A DNA stretch of 64,000 nt from Dehalococcoidia bacterium (GCA_026003895.1 BPIC01000002.1:496001-560000), one strand, 5' to 3'. Counted from the first letter of the stretch, positions 8,518-17,507 are shown. Numbers and translations are program-made. Notes: a model not told the origin generated them from the sequence alone.

Positions 8518-9096
8518 ATGCCACGTAGCGAGCTCCGAAAGCAACGAACGCGCAGTGCGCTGCTGGACGCCGCTCGCTCCCTCTTTGCTGAGCGCGGCTT
8601 CGAGGGAACTACGATAGCGGCAATCGGCGAACGCGCCGACCTCGGCTTCGGTACGTTCTATCTCTACTTCCGCGACAAGGAAGACATTCTCCGAGCCGTG
8701 GTGATGGAAGGGTTGGCATCCCTTCGTGACCGGCTCGCCTCGCTCGACGGAACAACCGGCGGCGTCCTCGAGTCGGGCAGCGCAGCCCTCCGCGCGGTTC
8801 TTCACCACGCCTACGACAATCGTGATCTTTTCCGGGTGCTCCTTAACTCCCGCACGCTGAGCTCAGCGCTTGAAGCACAGGCGATCTTTCGTGACCTCCT
8901 GATCGATCAACTGGCAGCGCTGATTGGCCGCAGCGAGGCGGAGATCGCCGCGCGCTTTGTCAATGGCGTCGTCAACCAAGCGATCGTTTGGTGGTTCGAT
9001 CACGACGAACCGGGGCCGGACGCGATGGCGGCGCGGGCCGAGCGATTCATCTTGTTCGGCCTGCTGGGCGAGCCAACCCGACCGACCGCGCGTTGA
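8518..9096 (+). CDS. TetR/AcrR-family transcriptional regulator
   Basis: The product has 192 residues. The N-terminal helix-turn-helix is clear: 'LLDAARSLFAERGFEGTT', 'IAAIGERADLGFGTFYLYF' and 'DKEDIL'. The remainder is the variable ligand and dimer domain. The start is ATG 8518, after GAGGAGGTGGGG; the frame also contains an upstream ATG at 8434 with no ribosome site. The ligand and targets are unknown. The neighbouring divergent small gene and its own promoter are the obvious candidate targets. Confidence 0.9.
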   Translation: MPRSELRKQRTRSALLDAARSLFAERGFEGTTIAAIGERADLGFGTFYLYFRDKEDILRAVVMEGLASLRDRLASLDGTTGGVLESGSAALRAVLHHAYDNRDLFRVLLNSRTLSSALEAQAIFRDLLIDQLAALIGRSEAEIAARFVNGVVNQAIVWWFDHDEPGPDAMAARAERFILFGLLGEPTRPTAR

Positions 9097-9111
9097 AGCG
9101 GGACGGGCCGC

Positions 9112-10734
9112 TCAGCGCACCATGTTGACCCCCGAAATGGGGATGAAGCTGCTGCGATCGAGGACGAGGCGCCCCGGCTTCAGAATGGCGATCACGACAT
9201 CCTCGCCGCCGCCGTTGGATGGCTGCTTGGGTTGCGCGGTCGGAAAGTCGGTCGACGCCGTGCCGCCGGCAATGGCGAGCTGACCGCCGAGGTCAATGAT
9301 CCCGTAGGCCTGATCGTTGGCGCTACCGCCAAGATACGTGCTGAACTTCAGCGATCCGTCGAGCCCGATCTGGGTGATGACGAGGTCGTGCCGTTCATTG
9401 CCGACACCCGCCGCATTGGCTTGAATCGCGTTCAAGGTGCGGTAGCTTGTCGATTCGGTGTAGCCGACGACGGAAACGCCGTCTCCCGAGATGGCGACGC
9501 CCCGGAAGCGGTCATGCCCCGCTGCGGGCGGAGCAACCGTCGGACCGCCACCGAAATAGGTCGACCAGAGGAGAGTTCCATCGGGAGCGATCAGCGCGAC
9601 GAAGCCATCAAAGTTCGGCGTTGGACCGCTCAGTGCTGACTGAAGAGGGTTCTTGACCGGGAATCTGGTCGAGCGGGTCCATCCTGCCACCGCCACCCGC
9701 CCCGTCTCGTCGACGGCGATCGCACGCGAGAGGTCGCTGCTCTCCCCGCCCAAGAAGGTGCTCCACACCAACTCGTTTCCGGCCGGCGCGATCTTGACGA
9801 CGAATCCGTCGTCTACCCCGCCAAATGTGCTTTGGAGCGCGTTGCGCGTCGGGAAGTTGCTCGACTTTGTCCGGCCGGTGACATACAGCGCCCCGGTGCG
9901 GTCGAGCGCGATGCCAGCGCTCAGCTCTTCGCCATCCCCACCGAGAAAGCTTCGCCAAATGAGGACACCCGCCGAGGTATAGCGAGCGACAAAGGAGTCT
10001 GAAACACCGCCACCGTAGGCCGGCTGGAAGGCGCCGAGAGTCGGCAGGTCTGGTGACGACGTGTGGCTGTGGATTGAGACCGTGCCATCCGTCGCGACGA
10101 CGATCCCGTTCACCTGCTCGTCGCCGGCGCCGCCCGCGAACGTGCTCCACACCAACGTGCCATCCGCGGCGCGCAGTTTGGTGACGAACCCATCGCTGGC
10201 GCCGCCGCCGTAGGTCGGCTGGGCTGCGCCGGGCGTAACCGGGAAATTCGCGGACTCGGTGCACCCGGTAACGAGAACGTGCCCGGTCGGGTCATAGGCG
10301 ACGGCGTAGCCGACGTCGTCACCGGTGCCGCCGAGTGTCTTGCTCCAGACGAGCGAGCCATCGGCTGCGATCTTGCTGACGAGCACGTCGGCGCTGCCGC
10401 CGCCACCCCCGAGCCAGCACGGCGGATCGGCGACGCCGATTCGGCCCACCAGATAGAGCGCCCCGGACGGATCTGCCGCCGCGTTGAATGCCCATTCGTT
10501 CGCTGGGCCGCCCAAATAGCTGGCGTAAGTCAGCACAGAGGGGATGGATTGCTCGGACACCACTCGCTCGCCAAGCAGCGAGATTCGGCGAGCGAGGGCG
10601 TTGCTGGCGGTCGGACCGAGCACGATCCCGAGCAGGAGAAGCATCAGGAGCAGAGGGGACACCGCTATCCCTCCGTAGCGCCCAAGGCGGGGCGAACGGT
10701 GGTTGCACCAACGCCGGTAGCCAATCATTCGCAT
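9112..10734 (-). CDS. SBBP-repeat beta-propeller protein, membrane-anchored or secreted
   Basis: The product has 540 residues. A basic N-terminus is followed by a strong hydrophobic segment (P-L-L-L-M-L-L-L-L-G-I-V) serving as signal or anchor. The rest consists of about nine repeats of roughly 50 residues built on 'WSTFLGG...D.GYAVA.D..G...VTG.T.S.NFP', the SBBP seven-bladed-propeller repeat. Such proteins are extracellular; function is usually unknown and probably binding or structural. There is no C-terminal sorting signal. It stands alone and converges on the TetR gene. Confidence 0.85.
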   Translation of the reverse strand: MRMIGYRRWCNHRSPRLGRYGGIAVSPLLLMLLLLGIVLGPTASNALARRISLLGERVVSEQSIPSVLTYASYLGGPANEWAFNAAADPSGALYLVGRIGVADPPCWLGGGGGSADVLVSKIAADGSLVWSKTLGGTGDDVGYAVAYDPTGHVLVTGCTESANFPVTPGAAQPTYGGGASDGFVTKLRAADGTLVWSTFAGGAGDEQVNGIVVATDGTVSIHSHTSSPDLPTLGAFQPAYGGGVSDSFVARYTSAGVLIWRSFLGGDGEELSAGIALDRTGALYVTGRTKSSNFPTRNALQSTFGGVDDGFVVKIAPAGNELVWSTFLGGESSDLSRAIAVDETGRVAVAGWTRSTRFPVKNPLQSALSGPTPNFDGFVALIAPDGTLLWSTYFGGGPTVAPPAAGHDRFRGVAISGDGVSVVGYTESTSYRTLNAIQANAAGVGNERHDLVITQIGLDGSLKFSTYLGGSANDQAYGIIDLGGQLAIAGGTASTDFPTAQPKQPSNGGGEDVVIAILKPGRLVLDRSSFIPISGVNMVR

Positions 10735-11143
10735 AGACGAAATTGTCGGCTGGGCCGGCGCCTTCCGTCCAGTGTCGCTGTTGCGCCAATGATCGTGCTG
10801 AAACGCAGGGGTTTCAAGCTGCGTTATGGCGAACGCTCAGCAATCCTCGCCGTTCGCACCTCTGGAGCGGCTCGACCCGCGGCGTGAGCGGGCGCGTCCA
10901 ACGAAGCGCAATGTGCCCGCAGCGCACCGCGGCAGAGGACTCTTTTGCGAACTGTCGCGGTCGTGGACGGCACCAACCGCGTGCAGCATGCCCCAGACGG
11001 ATCGACCGGGCGCCGGCAGCCGCCTCGGTGGCAGCGCCCAAGCCGAACAGCCGTATCGCCCCGCCACGCCAACATACAGGGCACTCTGACCGCCGCTTGC
11101 GACGAGAGCTCCCGAGTGGGGAAATCCGGCGATGACGTAACTG
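10735..11143. other. Intergenic stretch with one small inverted repeat
   Basis: This 409-bp gap lies between the propeller gene and bfr. The arms AACGCAG (10802-10808) and CTGCGTT (10819-10825) form a seven-base inverted repeat with a ten-base spacer, upstream of the propeller gene. Open frames here give arginine-rich translations with no family resemblance, so I regard them as non-coding. Confidence 0.45.
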
Positions 11144-11620
11144 CTAGTCGTTCTCGTACAACTGGCGGCTGAGATAGGCCTCGAGCCCGATGATCCGGAT
11201 CGCCTCCAGCTGCGTCTCGAACCAATCGACGTGCTCTTCTTCCTCGCGGATCATCTCTTCGAACATCGTTCGGGTCGCGTAATCCTCGGCCTCGCTGCAG
11301 ATGGCAATGCCGGAACGCAGCGTCGCGATCGCACCGAGCTCAGTCTCGAGCCCAAGCCGGAGAATCTCCTCAACGTTCTGTCCGACGCGCACCGGGTTCA
11401 GTCGCTGCATGTTCGGGACGCCCTCGCGGAAGAGAATGTGCTTGATGATCGCTTCGGTGTCGCGCATTTCGTCAATGCTCAGAGATCGCAGCCGTCGATG
11501 AAGGAGATCGAAGCCCCAGTTCTCGCACATGGAAGCGTGAACGACGTACTGATTCACCGCCGTTAGCTCATTGGTCAGCGCCTCGTTGAGGATGTCAATC
11601 ACCGCGGGTTGCGTTTTCAA
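11144..11620 (-). CDS. bfr: Bacterioferritin
   Basis: Bacterioferritin is the heme-containing iron-storage ferritin; it oxidises Fe(II) and stores it in a 24-mer. It has 158 residues, the normal length. Heme ligand Met52 and ferroxidase residues Glu18, Glu51, Glu94, Glu127 and His130 are at the canonical positions. Position 54, usually His, is Asp (E-M-R-D-T-E). The start is TTG 11620 with AAGGAG upstream. It lies downstream of bfd in the same orientation, so the two probably share the bfd promoter. Confidence 0.95.
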   Translation of the reverse strand: MKTQPAVIDILNEALTNELTAVNQYVVHASMCENWGFDLLHRRLRSLSIDEMRDTEAIIKHILFREGVPNMQRLNPVRVGQNVEEILRLGLETELGAIATLRSGIAICSEAEDYATRTMFEEMIREEEEHVDWFETQLEAIRIIGLEAYLSRQLYEND

Positions 11621-11659
11621 GGCTGCGCTCCTTGCTCGACGAGATCGGCCGCCGAAGTG

Positions 11660-11866
11660 CTAGGCCTGAACGAGGGGTGTCGTCACCGGGCGGGCGGCAC
11701 GCTCCGCGAGATCGACGAAATCGTCGATATCGCGCTGGCAGCGACCGCAACACCGTGGATGGTCAAGTCCGAGGACAGCGATAAGGTCGTCCGCCGTGGT
11801 ATGCCCGGCGCGCCCCGCGGCTTCGATGTCTGCCTCGGTCAGTCCACGGCAGAGACAGATGTACAT
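11660..11866 (-). CDS. bfd: Bacterioferritin-associated ferredoxin
   Basis: This is a small [2Fe-2S] protein that reduces bacterioferritin to release stored iron. It has 68 residues from ATG 11866 (M-Y-I-C-L-C-R-G). Cys4 and Cys6 pair with the C-x-x-C at residues 40-43 in 'RCCGRC', the Bfd pattern; Cys39 is an extra cysteine. An alternative start, ATG 11878, adds four residues. No clear ribosome site is seen for either. It precedes bfr by about 40 bases, matching their joint function. Confidence 0.9.
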   Translation of the reverse strand: MYICLCRGLTEADIEAAGRAGHTTADDLIAVLGLDHPRCCGRCQRDIDDFVDLAERAARPVTTPLVQA

Positions 11867-11898
11867 CACGCGGCCCATTGTGTGGATTGAACACGATC

Positions 11899-11936
11899 GG
11901 TTAGGCAATATTAACCGAGTGTGGCGATAGAGTCCA
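11899..11936 (-). promoter_or_regulatory. bfd-bfr promoter with overlapping inverted repeat
   Basis: Reading on the minus strand, TGGACT (11936-11931), a 17-base spacer and TAATAT (11913-11908) make a good sigma-70-type promoter about 40 bases before bfd. An inverted repeat GGTTA-N8-TAACC (11899-11916) covers the -10. Its half-sites resemble IdeR/DtxR half-sites, so iron-responsive repression is plausible, though the spacing is not canonical. Confidence 0.42.
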
Positions 11937-12053
11937 TCCCATGACTCACCGCAGCTCACGCTGGCAGAAATTACCTAGGGTTTGTAGATAAAGAGGGATT
12001 AGCAGGTATGATTGAAGGGTCCTACCCCGACCAGGCGGCGGACCGGAGTTTGG

Positions 12054-13100
12054 ATGGAGATCGGTCTCTTTTCGTTCGTCGAGCTGATGCCGGACCCCCG
12101 GACGGGGCAGCGCATTAGCCCTCAGCAGCGCATCCGGAATTTGATGGAGGAGATCGAGCTGGCCGACGAGGTCGGGCTCGATGTCTACGGCGTGGGCGAA
12201 CATCATCGCCCCGACTATGTCGTCTCAGCGCCGGCGGTCGTCCTCGGCGCAGCGGCCGTGAGAACGAAACGGCTTCGCCTCACCAGTGCGGTGACCGTCC
12301 TCAGCTCAGATGATCCCGTGCGGGTCTTCCAAGATTTTGCAACGGTTGACCTGCTCTCCGGAGGACGAGCCGAGATCATGGTGGGCCGCGGCTCGTTCAT
12401 CGAGTCGTTTCCCTTGTTTGGCTATGACTTGCGTGACTACGACGACCTGTTTGCCGAAAAGCTGGATCTCTTGTTGCGGCTGCGCGAATCGGAACGCATT
12501 CGCTGGGCGGGCAAGCACCGGCCGCCAATCGACAATTACGGTGTCTATCCGCGACCGGTGCAGGATCGGCTGCCCGTCTGGGTTGCCGTCGGCGGCTCGC
12601 CTCAATCGGCGGTGCGGACCGGCGCACTCGGTCTTCCGATGGCGCTCGCCATCATTGGCGGGATGCCGGAGCGCTTCGCTCCGTTCGCGGCGCTTCACCG
12701 CCGCGCCGCCGACGAAGCCGGGCATGCCCCGCCGCCGCTCAGCATCAATTCGCATGGGTTTCTCGCCGAGAAGTCCGAGGAGGCGGCCGAATTGGCGTTT
12801 CCCGCCTTCAAGGCCGCGATGGACAAGATAGGTCGCGAGCGCGGCTGGCCGCCGATGACTCGAGAAGCGTTCGAGGCCTCCCGCACGCTACGCGGCGCCA
12901 ACTTTATCGGCAGTCCAGACGAAATCGTCGAGAAGATCCTGTTCCAGCACGAGATCTTCAACCACCAACGGTTTCTTCTCCAACTCACCGTCGGCGCCTT
13001 GCCGCATGAGAAGGTGCTCCGCGCAATCGAGCTGTTCGGGACGAAGGTCGCCCCAAAGGTCCGTCAGGCGGTTGCCCCGGTCGCCGCCTCTGCCGGCTGA
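12054..13100 (+). CDS. LLM-class flavin-dependent oxidoreductase
   Basis: The 348-residue product has the bacterial luciferase-like TIM-barrel fold. Motifs are '[20 protein letters not shown]', '[18 protein letters not shown]', '[16 protein letters not shown]' and '[13 protein letters not shown]'. Members use FMNH2 or F420. The start is ATG 12054 after a GGAG; an upstream ATG at 12012 lacks one. A TATGAT -10-like box lies at 12007-12012. The [10 protein letters not shown] segment and overall layout resemble alkane monooxygenase-like LLM proteins, but the substrate is unknown. Two more LLM genes lie at 14525 and 30498. Confidence 0.88.
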   Translation: MEIGLFSFVELMPDPRTGQRISPQQRIRNLMEEIELADEVGLDVYGVGEHHRPDYVVSAPAVVLGAAAVRTKRLRLTSAVTVLSSDDPVRVFQDFATVDLLSGGRAEIMVGRGSFIESFPLFGYDLRDYDDLFAEKLDLLLRLRESERIRWAGKHRPPIDNYGVYPRPVQDRLPVWVAVGGSPQSAVRTGALGLPMALAIIGGMPERFAPFAALHRRAADEAGHAPPPLSINSHGFLAEKSEEAAELAFPAFKAAMDKIGRERGWPPMTREAFEASRTLRGANFIGSPDEIVEKILFQHEIFNHQRFLLQLTVGALPHEKVLRAIELFGTKVAPKVRQAVAPVAASAG

Positions 13101-13303
13101 GTGCGCGGCGAACTGGACCGAGTCTCCGGTTAAGCTGTGCCGATCCCAAGCGGATGACACCCGGGGGCTCGGCCATTTCATTGGCTGGCGTTCCCCTTCA
13201 GGAGCACGATGCTGTTGGGAAGCTCGCCGCAGACGCAGGCTTCGAGCTCGCCGCCACGAATGCCACTCGAGGCGTCGCCGGCACCTTGACGATGACGGCG
13301 GCG

Positions 13304-14404
13304 CTAAATTGGCTTGTAGGCGAACCAGCGGCTGTGGTGGGCCGAGTTGCTGCCCGGGAAATTCTCGATCTCGGAATCGGGCCCGGACCCCGTTTGGAAG
13401 CCGGTCGCTCGCAACGCACCGGGGAAGTCCCAATGCGCCCAGCCCCGCTCGTACGGCTCGGCGTTGTCCCGGATGATGAACTCGCGCAGGTAGGCATCAA
13501 GCGGCGTCCACTGCGGCGCTTGTCCAACGTCCATCACGGAGAAGAGCCCGCCGGGTCGCAGGATGCGAAACACCTGGCGAAGCACTTCCTGGCCAACCTC
13601 GACCGGCACCTCGTGGAACAGAATGAAACAGTGAACAATGTCGACGCTGTTGTCCGGCAGCTTCAAGTCTTCGGCGAGCATTTGGGCAAAGGTAATGTCG
13701 AGCCCCATCTCGACGGCGCGCTTGTGCGCGTAGCGCAGCATCGGGGCCGAGCAATCGATCCCCCACACCTCGGCTTGGGGGAGCCGCTCCTTCCAGGCGG
13801 TCGTGCTCTGGCCGATGGCGCAGGCGAGGTCAACGACCCGTTCGATCGGGCCGGCGGGCAGCGGAACGCTCTTCACCATGTTGCGCTGCAGCGAGTCGTC
13901 GTCGTTCTTCCCGCCGAAGAGGAGCTTCGTTCCATAGTGGTAGATGTACCCGGCCAGCGGGTGATCGGCGTAGCCTCCGGGCTGCCGGTGGAAGTGGACG
14001 GCGGTGTAATACTCGGGCAGCTTCAAGGTGGGGTCGAGAAGGAGGCGGCCGGGCCCGCGCCGCTCGAACTCGTCCAGTTCTCGGATTAACTCGGCTTCCC
14101 GCTTGCCATAGGTTTCAAGCAAGGCGACACCGCGCATGTCCTGCGTTGAGCGGAAGAGCCGACGATGGGATTGCAAGATCGCCAGCCGGTCGAGCTCCCC
14201 CCGAATCTCCTCGACCGAGGCGGGCTTGCGGCCATGGCGCGCTTCGAATTCCGCCTCGAGCTCGGCGTACCGCTCGTTGAGAGCTGGGGTCACGTCGTTC
14301 ACGGTGAAGACGCGAATCCCTTCGATAAAGTCGAGATACGCCGCGTCGTCCGCCTCGGTCGCGCCATCGAGCGTGCCGATTCGTCGGGTCGGGGTGTCAA
14401 CCAT
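13304..14404 (-). CDS. Class I SAM-dependent methyltransferase
   Basis: The product has 366 residues. The C-terminal 200 carry a methyltransferase fold: 'VVDLACAIGQST' (motif I, with Ala-Cys-Ala in place of the usual Gly-rich triplet), 'EVWGIDCSAPML', 'DNSVDIVHCFILFHEV' and 'ILRPGGLFSVMDVGQ'. The N-terminal 150 residues are helical and not recognised. The acceptor is unknown. It lies between two LLM oxidoreductases on the opposite strand. Confidence 0.83.
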   Translation of the reverse strand: MVDTPTRRIGTLDGATEADDAAYLDFIEGIRVFTVNDVTPALNERYAELEAEFEARHGRKPASVEEIRGELDRLAILQSHRRLFRSTQDMRGVALLETYGKREAELIRELDEFERRGPGRLLLDPTLKLPEYYTAVHFHRQPGGYADHPLAGYIYHYGTKLLFGGKNDDDSLQRNMVKSVPLPAGPIERVVDLACAIGQSTTAWKERLPQAEVWGIDCSAPMLRYAHKRAVEMGLDITFAQMLAEDLKLPDNSVDIVHCFILFHEVPVEVGQEVLRQVFRILRPGGLFSVMDVGQAPQWTPLDAYLREFIIRDNAEPYERGWAHWDFPGALRATGFQTGSGPDSEIENFPGSNSAHHSRWFAYKPI

Positions 14405-14492
14405 GCTGGCCTCCGTGGGCGGACATCTCAGTGTCCGGCTCGAATGTCAGAAGTGTACCTGAGATCGGCAAGCGAGTCCCTCTTTGGTAGCC

Positions 14493-14498
14493 GGTATA
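14493..14498 (+). promoter_or_regulatory. -10 box TATACT upstream of LLM gene 14525
   Basis: TATACT lies 26 bases before the ATG, with GGAGGGG between. It belongs to the recurrent -10 set described in the findings. Confidence 0.45.
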
Positions 14499-14524
14499 CT
14501 GCGTGCGGGGACGGAGGGGCGACG

Positions 14525-15574
14525 ATGCGGATTGGGCTCGCGCTGCAATTCCAAAAACGCCTAGGCGGCAGTTGGGACGAGGCCTATGACGAACTCGTTT
14601 GGCAGGCCCGTTTTGCCGATGAGCATGGTTATCTCAACCTCTGGATGGTCGAGCATCATTTCACGGAGACGACCACCGCCTCGCCCAGTGTGGTGCTCTC
14701 CCACGTGGCTGCCATCACATCTCGGATTCGCGTCGGATACGCCGTCGCCTTGCTTCCCTTTCATCATCCGCTGCGCATTGCTGAAGAAATGCTGCTGCTC
14801 GACCGGCTGAGCCGGGGCCGTCTCGACATGGGAATCGGGCGCGGTCATACGCCAATCGAAGTCGCGACACTTTGTCCGTCGCCGGAGCGCTCGGTCGAGT
14901 TGTTTGACGACGCCGTGACGGTGCTGGTCCATGCCTTCCGCGGCGAGCCCTTCACGCTGCACGGCGAGTATTGGACATTCCCTGAAGTCCAACTCTTTCC
15001 TCCGCCGGTCCAGCGGGGCGGCCGGTTCTGGATGCCGATCACGTCGCCACGCTCGATCCAGTTTGCGGCACAGCATGCGATTGCCCCCTTACTCGGTAAT
15101 CGACCGCTCGACGAACTCAAGGCGACCCTTGAGGCCTACACGGCTGCCTGCGTCGCAGCCGGCCATTCTGAAGAGGTGATCCAGTCGCTCCTCGATCGGG
15201 CAGCTATTACGCGAGTGGGCACGATCGCCGCGACGTTTCGCGAAGGGGAAGAGCAAATTCGGCTCGATGTTGCCCAGTTTCACCACTCGTTCCAGGTCAA
15301 TGGCGTTCCCGTCGGCGACCCGCGTTTCCCACGTTTCCCAACTGCTTGGCCTCCGCTTGATGACCCGATCGAGACGATCCTCTTCCGCCGGGGCGTGTTC
15401 GGGACGGCCGACGATCTCGTGGATCAGCTTCGCGAGTTCGAGAAGATCGGCATTCGGCAGGTGTCGCTTGGATTTGGTTCGTACCTCACCCCGACCGCTG
15501 AACGACGCCGGCGGCTCGAACAGTTCACCCGGGAGGTGTTACCGGTGTTCCATCGAGGGGTCTCGCCGGCCTGA
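14525..15574 (+). CDS. LLM-class flavin-dependent oxidoreductase
   Basis: The product has 349 residues from ATG 14525 (M-R-I-G-L-A-L-Q-F-Q), preceded by GGAGGGG. Luciferase-like motifs include 'WMVEHHFTETTTASPS', 'RIRVGYAVALLPFHHPLRIA' and 'GRLDMGIGRGHTPIE'. The protein resembles F420/FMN-dependent alkanal or limonene monooxygenase-like families. The C-terminal part ends with an extended 'FGTADDLVDQLREF' region. It stands as a single gene upstream of the small membrane peptide at 15616; its substrate cannot be deduced. Confidence 0.88.
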   Translation: MRIGLALQFQKRLGGSWDEAYDELVWQARFADEHGYLNLWMVEHHFTETTTASPSVVLSHVAAITSRIRVGYAVALLPFHHPLRIAEEMLLLDRLSRGRLDMGIGRGHTPIEVATLCPSPERSVELFDDAVTVLVHAFRGEPFTLHGEYWTFPEVQLFPPPVQRGGRFWMPITSPRSIQFAAQHAIAPLLGNRPLDELKATLEAYTAACVAAGHSEEVIQSLLDRAAITRVGTIAATFREGEEQIRLDVAQFHHSFQVNGVPVGDPRFPRFPTAWPPLDDPIETILFRRGVFGTADDLVDQLREFEKIGIRQVSLGFGSYLTPTAERRRRLEQFTREVLPVFHRGVSPA

Positions 15575-15588
15575 CCAGGAGGCCGTGC

Positions 15589-15614
15589 TACAATGGCGCC
15601 GGAGAGGAGGCGCC
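15589..15614 (+). promoter_or_regulatory. Extended -10 and hairpin enclosing the ribosome site
   Basis: TGC-TACAAT (ending 15594) is an extended -10. It is followed at once by GGCGCC (15595-15600), an eight-base loop GGAGAGGA, and GGCGCC (15609-15614). The purine-rich ribosome site lies in the loop of a six-pair GC stem, one base before the GTG at 15616. This could mask translation, although transcription from the -10 might start inside the left arm. Confidence 0.4.
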
Positions 15615-15615
15615 G

Positions 15616-15723
15616 GTGACCGTAACCGACGTCGTATCGGTCGGAATCCTTGGGTTTGTCCTGCTGGTGCTCGCCGCGATCGTCATTCCTGAATTTCTGC
15701 GCCGGCCTTCGATGAAGCCGTGA
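15616..15723 (+). CDS. 35-residue single-pass membrane peptide
   Basis: GTG 15616 opens a 35-residue frame with ribosome site GGAGAGGAGG five bases upstream. It has a short polar N-terminus (M-T-V-T-D-V-V-S), one hydrophobic span (G-I-L-G-F-V-L-L-V-L-A-A-I-V-I) and a basic tail (L-R-R-P-S-M-K-P). The stop overlaps the GTG of the CBS gene by four bases, the usual sign of translational coupling. No family recognised. It may tether or regulate the CBS protein, or act mainly as a translational leader. Confidence 0.55.
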   Translation: MTVTDVVSVGILGFVLLVLAAIVIPEFLRRPSMKP

Positions 15724-16187
15724 ACGTCGAAGACCTGATGGAACGCGAGGTTCTGACGGCACGGCCGGACACGCCGGTATCCGCGCTCGCCCGACAGATG
15801 TACGAGACCCGGCGCAGCTCCGTCCCCGTCATCGACGATGCTCGGCGGGTGGTCGGCATTGTCACCATGACCGACTTGGTGGTGCGCAACGCGAACTTGC
15901 ACTTTCCGCGCTACATCAAGCTTCTTGATAGTGTGATCTACCTCGAAAGCACCAAGGAGTATGAAGAAGAGCTTCGCAAGGTGCTTGCCTCGACGGCGGG
16001 CGAGCTGATGACCACGCCAGTGCGTACGGTGCGTGTCGGGACCGATGCCGGCGATGCCGCCGCCGAGCTTTTCGAACACAAGATCACTGCCCTCCCGGTC
16101 GTCGACGAGCACAACCGGCTCGTTGGGTTGCTCAGCCAGTTCGAGTTCGTCAAGCTCATCGCTCAGGATGCCGCTGCGGCGGGGTGA
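15720..16187 (+). CDS. Tandem CBS-domain protein
   Basis: The product has 155 residues with two CBS motifs. The first is 'MEREVLTARPDTPVSALA' with 'SVPVIDDARRVVGIVT'; the second is 'LMTTPVRTVRVGTDAG' with 'ALPVVDEHNRLVGLLS'. A 45-residue insert between them has a charged helix (S-T-K-E-Y-E-E-E-L-R-K). Such stand-alone pairs bind adenosine nucleotides and regulate partner proteins. The GTG start overlaps the stop of the small membrane peptide, so the two are probably made together. Confidence 0.9.
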   Translation: MNVEDLMEREVLTARPDTPVSALARQMYETRRSSVPVIDDARRVVGIVTMTDLVVRNANLHFPRYIKLLDSVIYLESTKEYEEELRKVLASTAGELMTTPVRTVRVGTDAGDAAAELFEHKITALPVVDEHNRLVGLLSQFEFVKLIAQDAAAAG

Positions 16188-16295
16188 TCGGCACATCCCC
16201 GCTTTCCGTGGGTCAGTGGGGCCATGCGGCGATTCCAGTCAGCGCCGACCCGTGGTGGCGCTGCTGACCGGTACGTGCATCATCTCGTTGGTGCG

Positions 16296-17477
16296 ATGAA
16301 GATCGTCCTCCTCGGCTGTTTCGCGCTCTCGCCAAAGGGCACTGTTGCGCAACGCGCTCTTCCGCTCGGCCGGGCGCTCGTTCGGCGTGGTCACGCGGTG
16401 ACGCTCCTCGTCCCCCCCTATGACAATCCGAGCGAAGCCGGGCAGGCCTGGGAAGATGCAGGCGTGCGGATCGAAACGCTTGCGAGCGGGTGGGGGCTGG
16501 CGGGCTGGACGACCGCACTCGTTCGGCGCACGCTTGCGCTTCGGCCGGACGTGGTCCACGCGTTTAAGCCGATCGGCCCCTCGGGGGCGGCGGCGCTGCT
16601 GTTGGCGCAACGGCTGCCCCTCGTGATTGATCTGGATGATTGGGAGGGGTGGGGCGGCTTCGCTAGTTCGGGCGCTTATGCGCCTCCGCTCGCTGCATTG
16701 ATCGAGTTGCAGGAGCGGCTCACGCCGAAGGTAGCGCGGCGACTCACCGTCGCGAGCCGCGCCTTGCAACGTCGATCGATCCGGCGCGGCACGGCGCCGG
16801 CGGCCGTCCACTACCTGCCAAACTGTGTCGACCGAGCGGCGCTCGAGAGTGCACCGCCGTCGACCGAGGAGATGCTGGCGTTTCGCGCGGCGGTGGACGC
16901 CGGGGACGAGCCGATTGTGCTGTACGTCGGCTACGTGCCACCGGCAAATGATCTTGACTTGGCCGTTGCCGCGCTCGCGCCGCTCGCCGAGAGCGGCGAG
17001 GTGTTCCGCTGGGTGCTGGTGGGGGATGGGCCGGGCCTCGACACGCTTCGCGGTACGTTGCCCGCTGCCCTTACGGAGCGGACGCGTTTTCTTGGACGGT
17101 TGAGCCGGCTGGCGTTGCGGGCGGCGTTCGCGGCGAGCCGGCTTCTTCTCGTGCCAGCGCGAGACACCCGGATCAACCGCGCGAAATGCGCCATGAAGGT
17201 GGTCGACGCGCTTGCGGCCGGATTGCCGGTTGTTGCGCCGGCGGTGGGCCAACACCGCGAGTACATCGTTCACGAAGTCACGGGGCTGTTGACCCCGGTC
17301 GGGGATCGCCGTGCGCTGACCGCGGAGATCCGTCGGCTCTTGAACGACCCTGCGCTCGCGGCACGATTGGGCGCAGCGGCAGCCGACCGAATGCGGCGGG
17401 GCTACAGCTGGGACCACTGGGCTGGCGAGGCTGAGCGCGCCTACCGCGCCGCCGTCAACGGTATACCATTCCGGTAA
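16296..17477 (+). CDS. Glycosyltransferase family 4-like protein
   Basis: The product has 393 residues from ATG 16296 (M-K-I-V-L-L-G-C-F). It has a GT-B layout: an N-terminal Rossmann domain with 'GTVAQRALPLGRALVRRGHAV', mentioned here in part only, and a C-terminal donor domain with 'WVLVGDGPGLDTL' and 'KVVDALAAGLPVVAPAVGQH' ending in 'EYIVHEVTGLL'. The normally present E-x7-E is represented by H-R-E-Y-I-V-H-E. Donor and acceptor are unknown. It is followed 30 bases later by a CoA transferase gene. Confidence 0.85.
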   Translation: MKIVLLGCFALSPKGTVAQRALPLGRALVRRGHAVTLLVPPYDNPSEAGQAWEDAGVRIETLASGWGLAGWTTALVRRTLALRPDVVHAFKPIGPSGAAALLLAQRLPLVIDLDDWEGWGGFASSGAYAPPLAALIELQERLTPKVARRLTVASRALQRRSIRRGTAPAAVHYLPNCVDRAALESAPPSTEEMLAFRAAVDAGDEPIVLYVGYVPPANDLDLAVAALAPLAESGEVFRWVLVGDGPGLDTLRGTLPAALTERTRFLGRLSRLALRAAFAASRLLLVPARDTRINRAKCAMKVVDALAAGLPVVAPAVGQHREYIVHEVTGLLTPVGDRRALTAEIRRLLNDPALAARLGAAAADRMRRGYSWDHWAGEAERAYRAAVNGIPFR

Positions 17478-17507
17478 GAGCAGCTCAGCATCGTACGGGG
17501 TACGCCC

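Noticed and set aside
9112-10734. Tandem nucleotide repeats in the SBBP gene considered as a CRISPR-like or satellite array
   Set aside because: The periodicity is in the protein (about 50 residues per blade) and the DNA copies are divergent.
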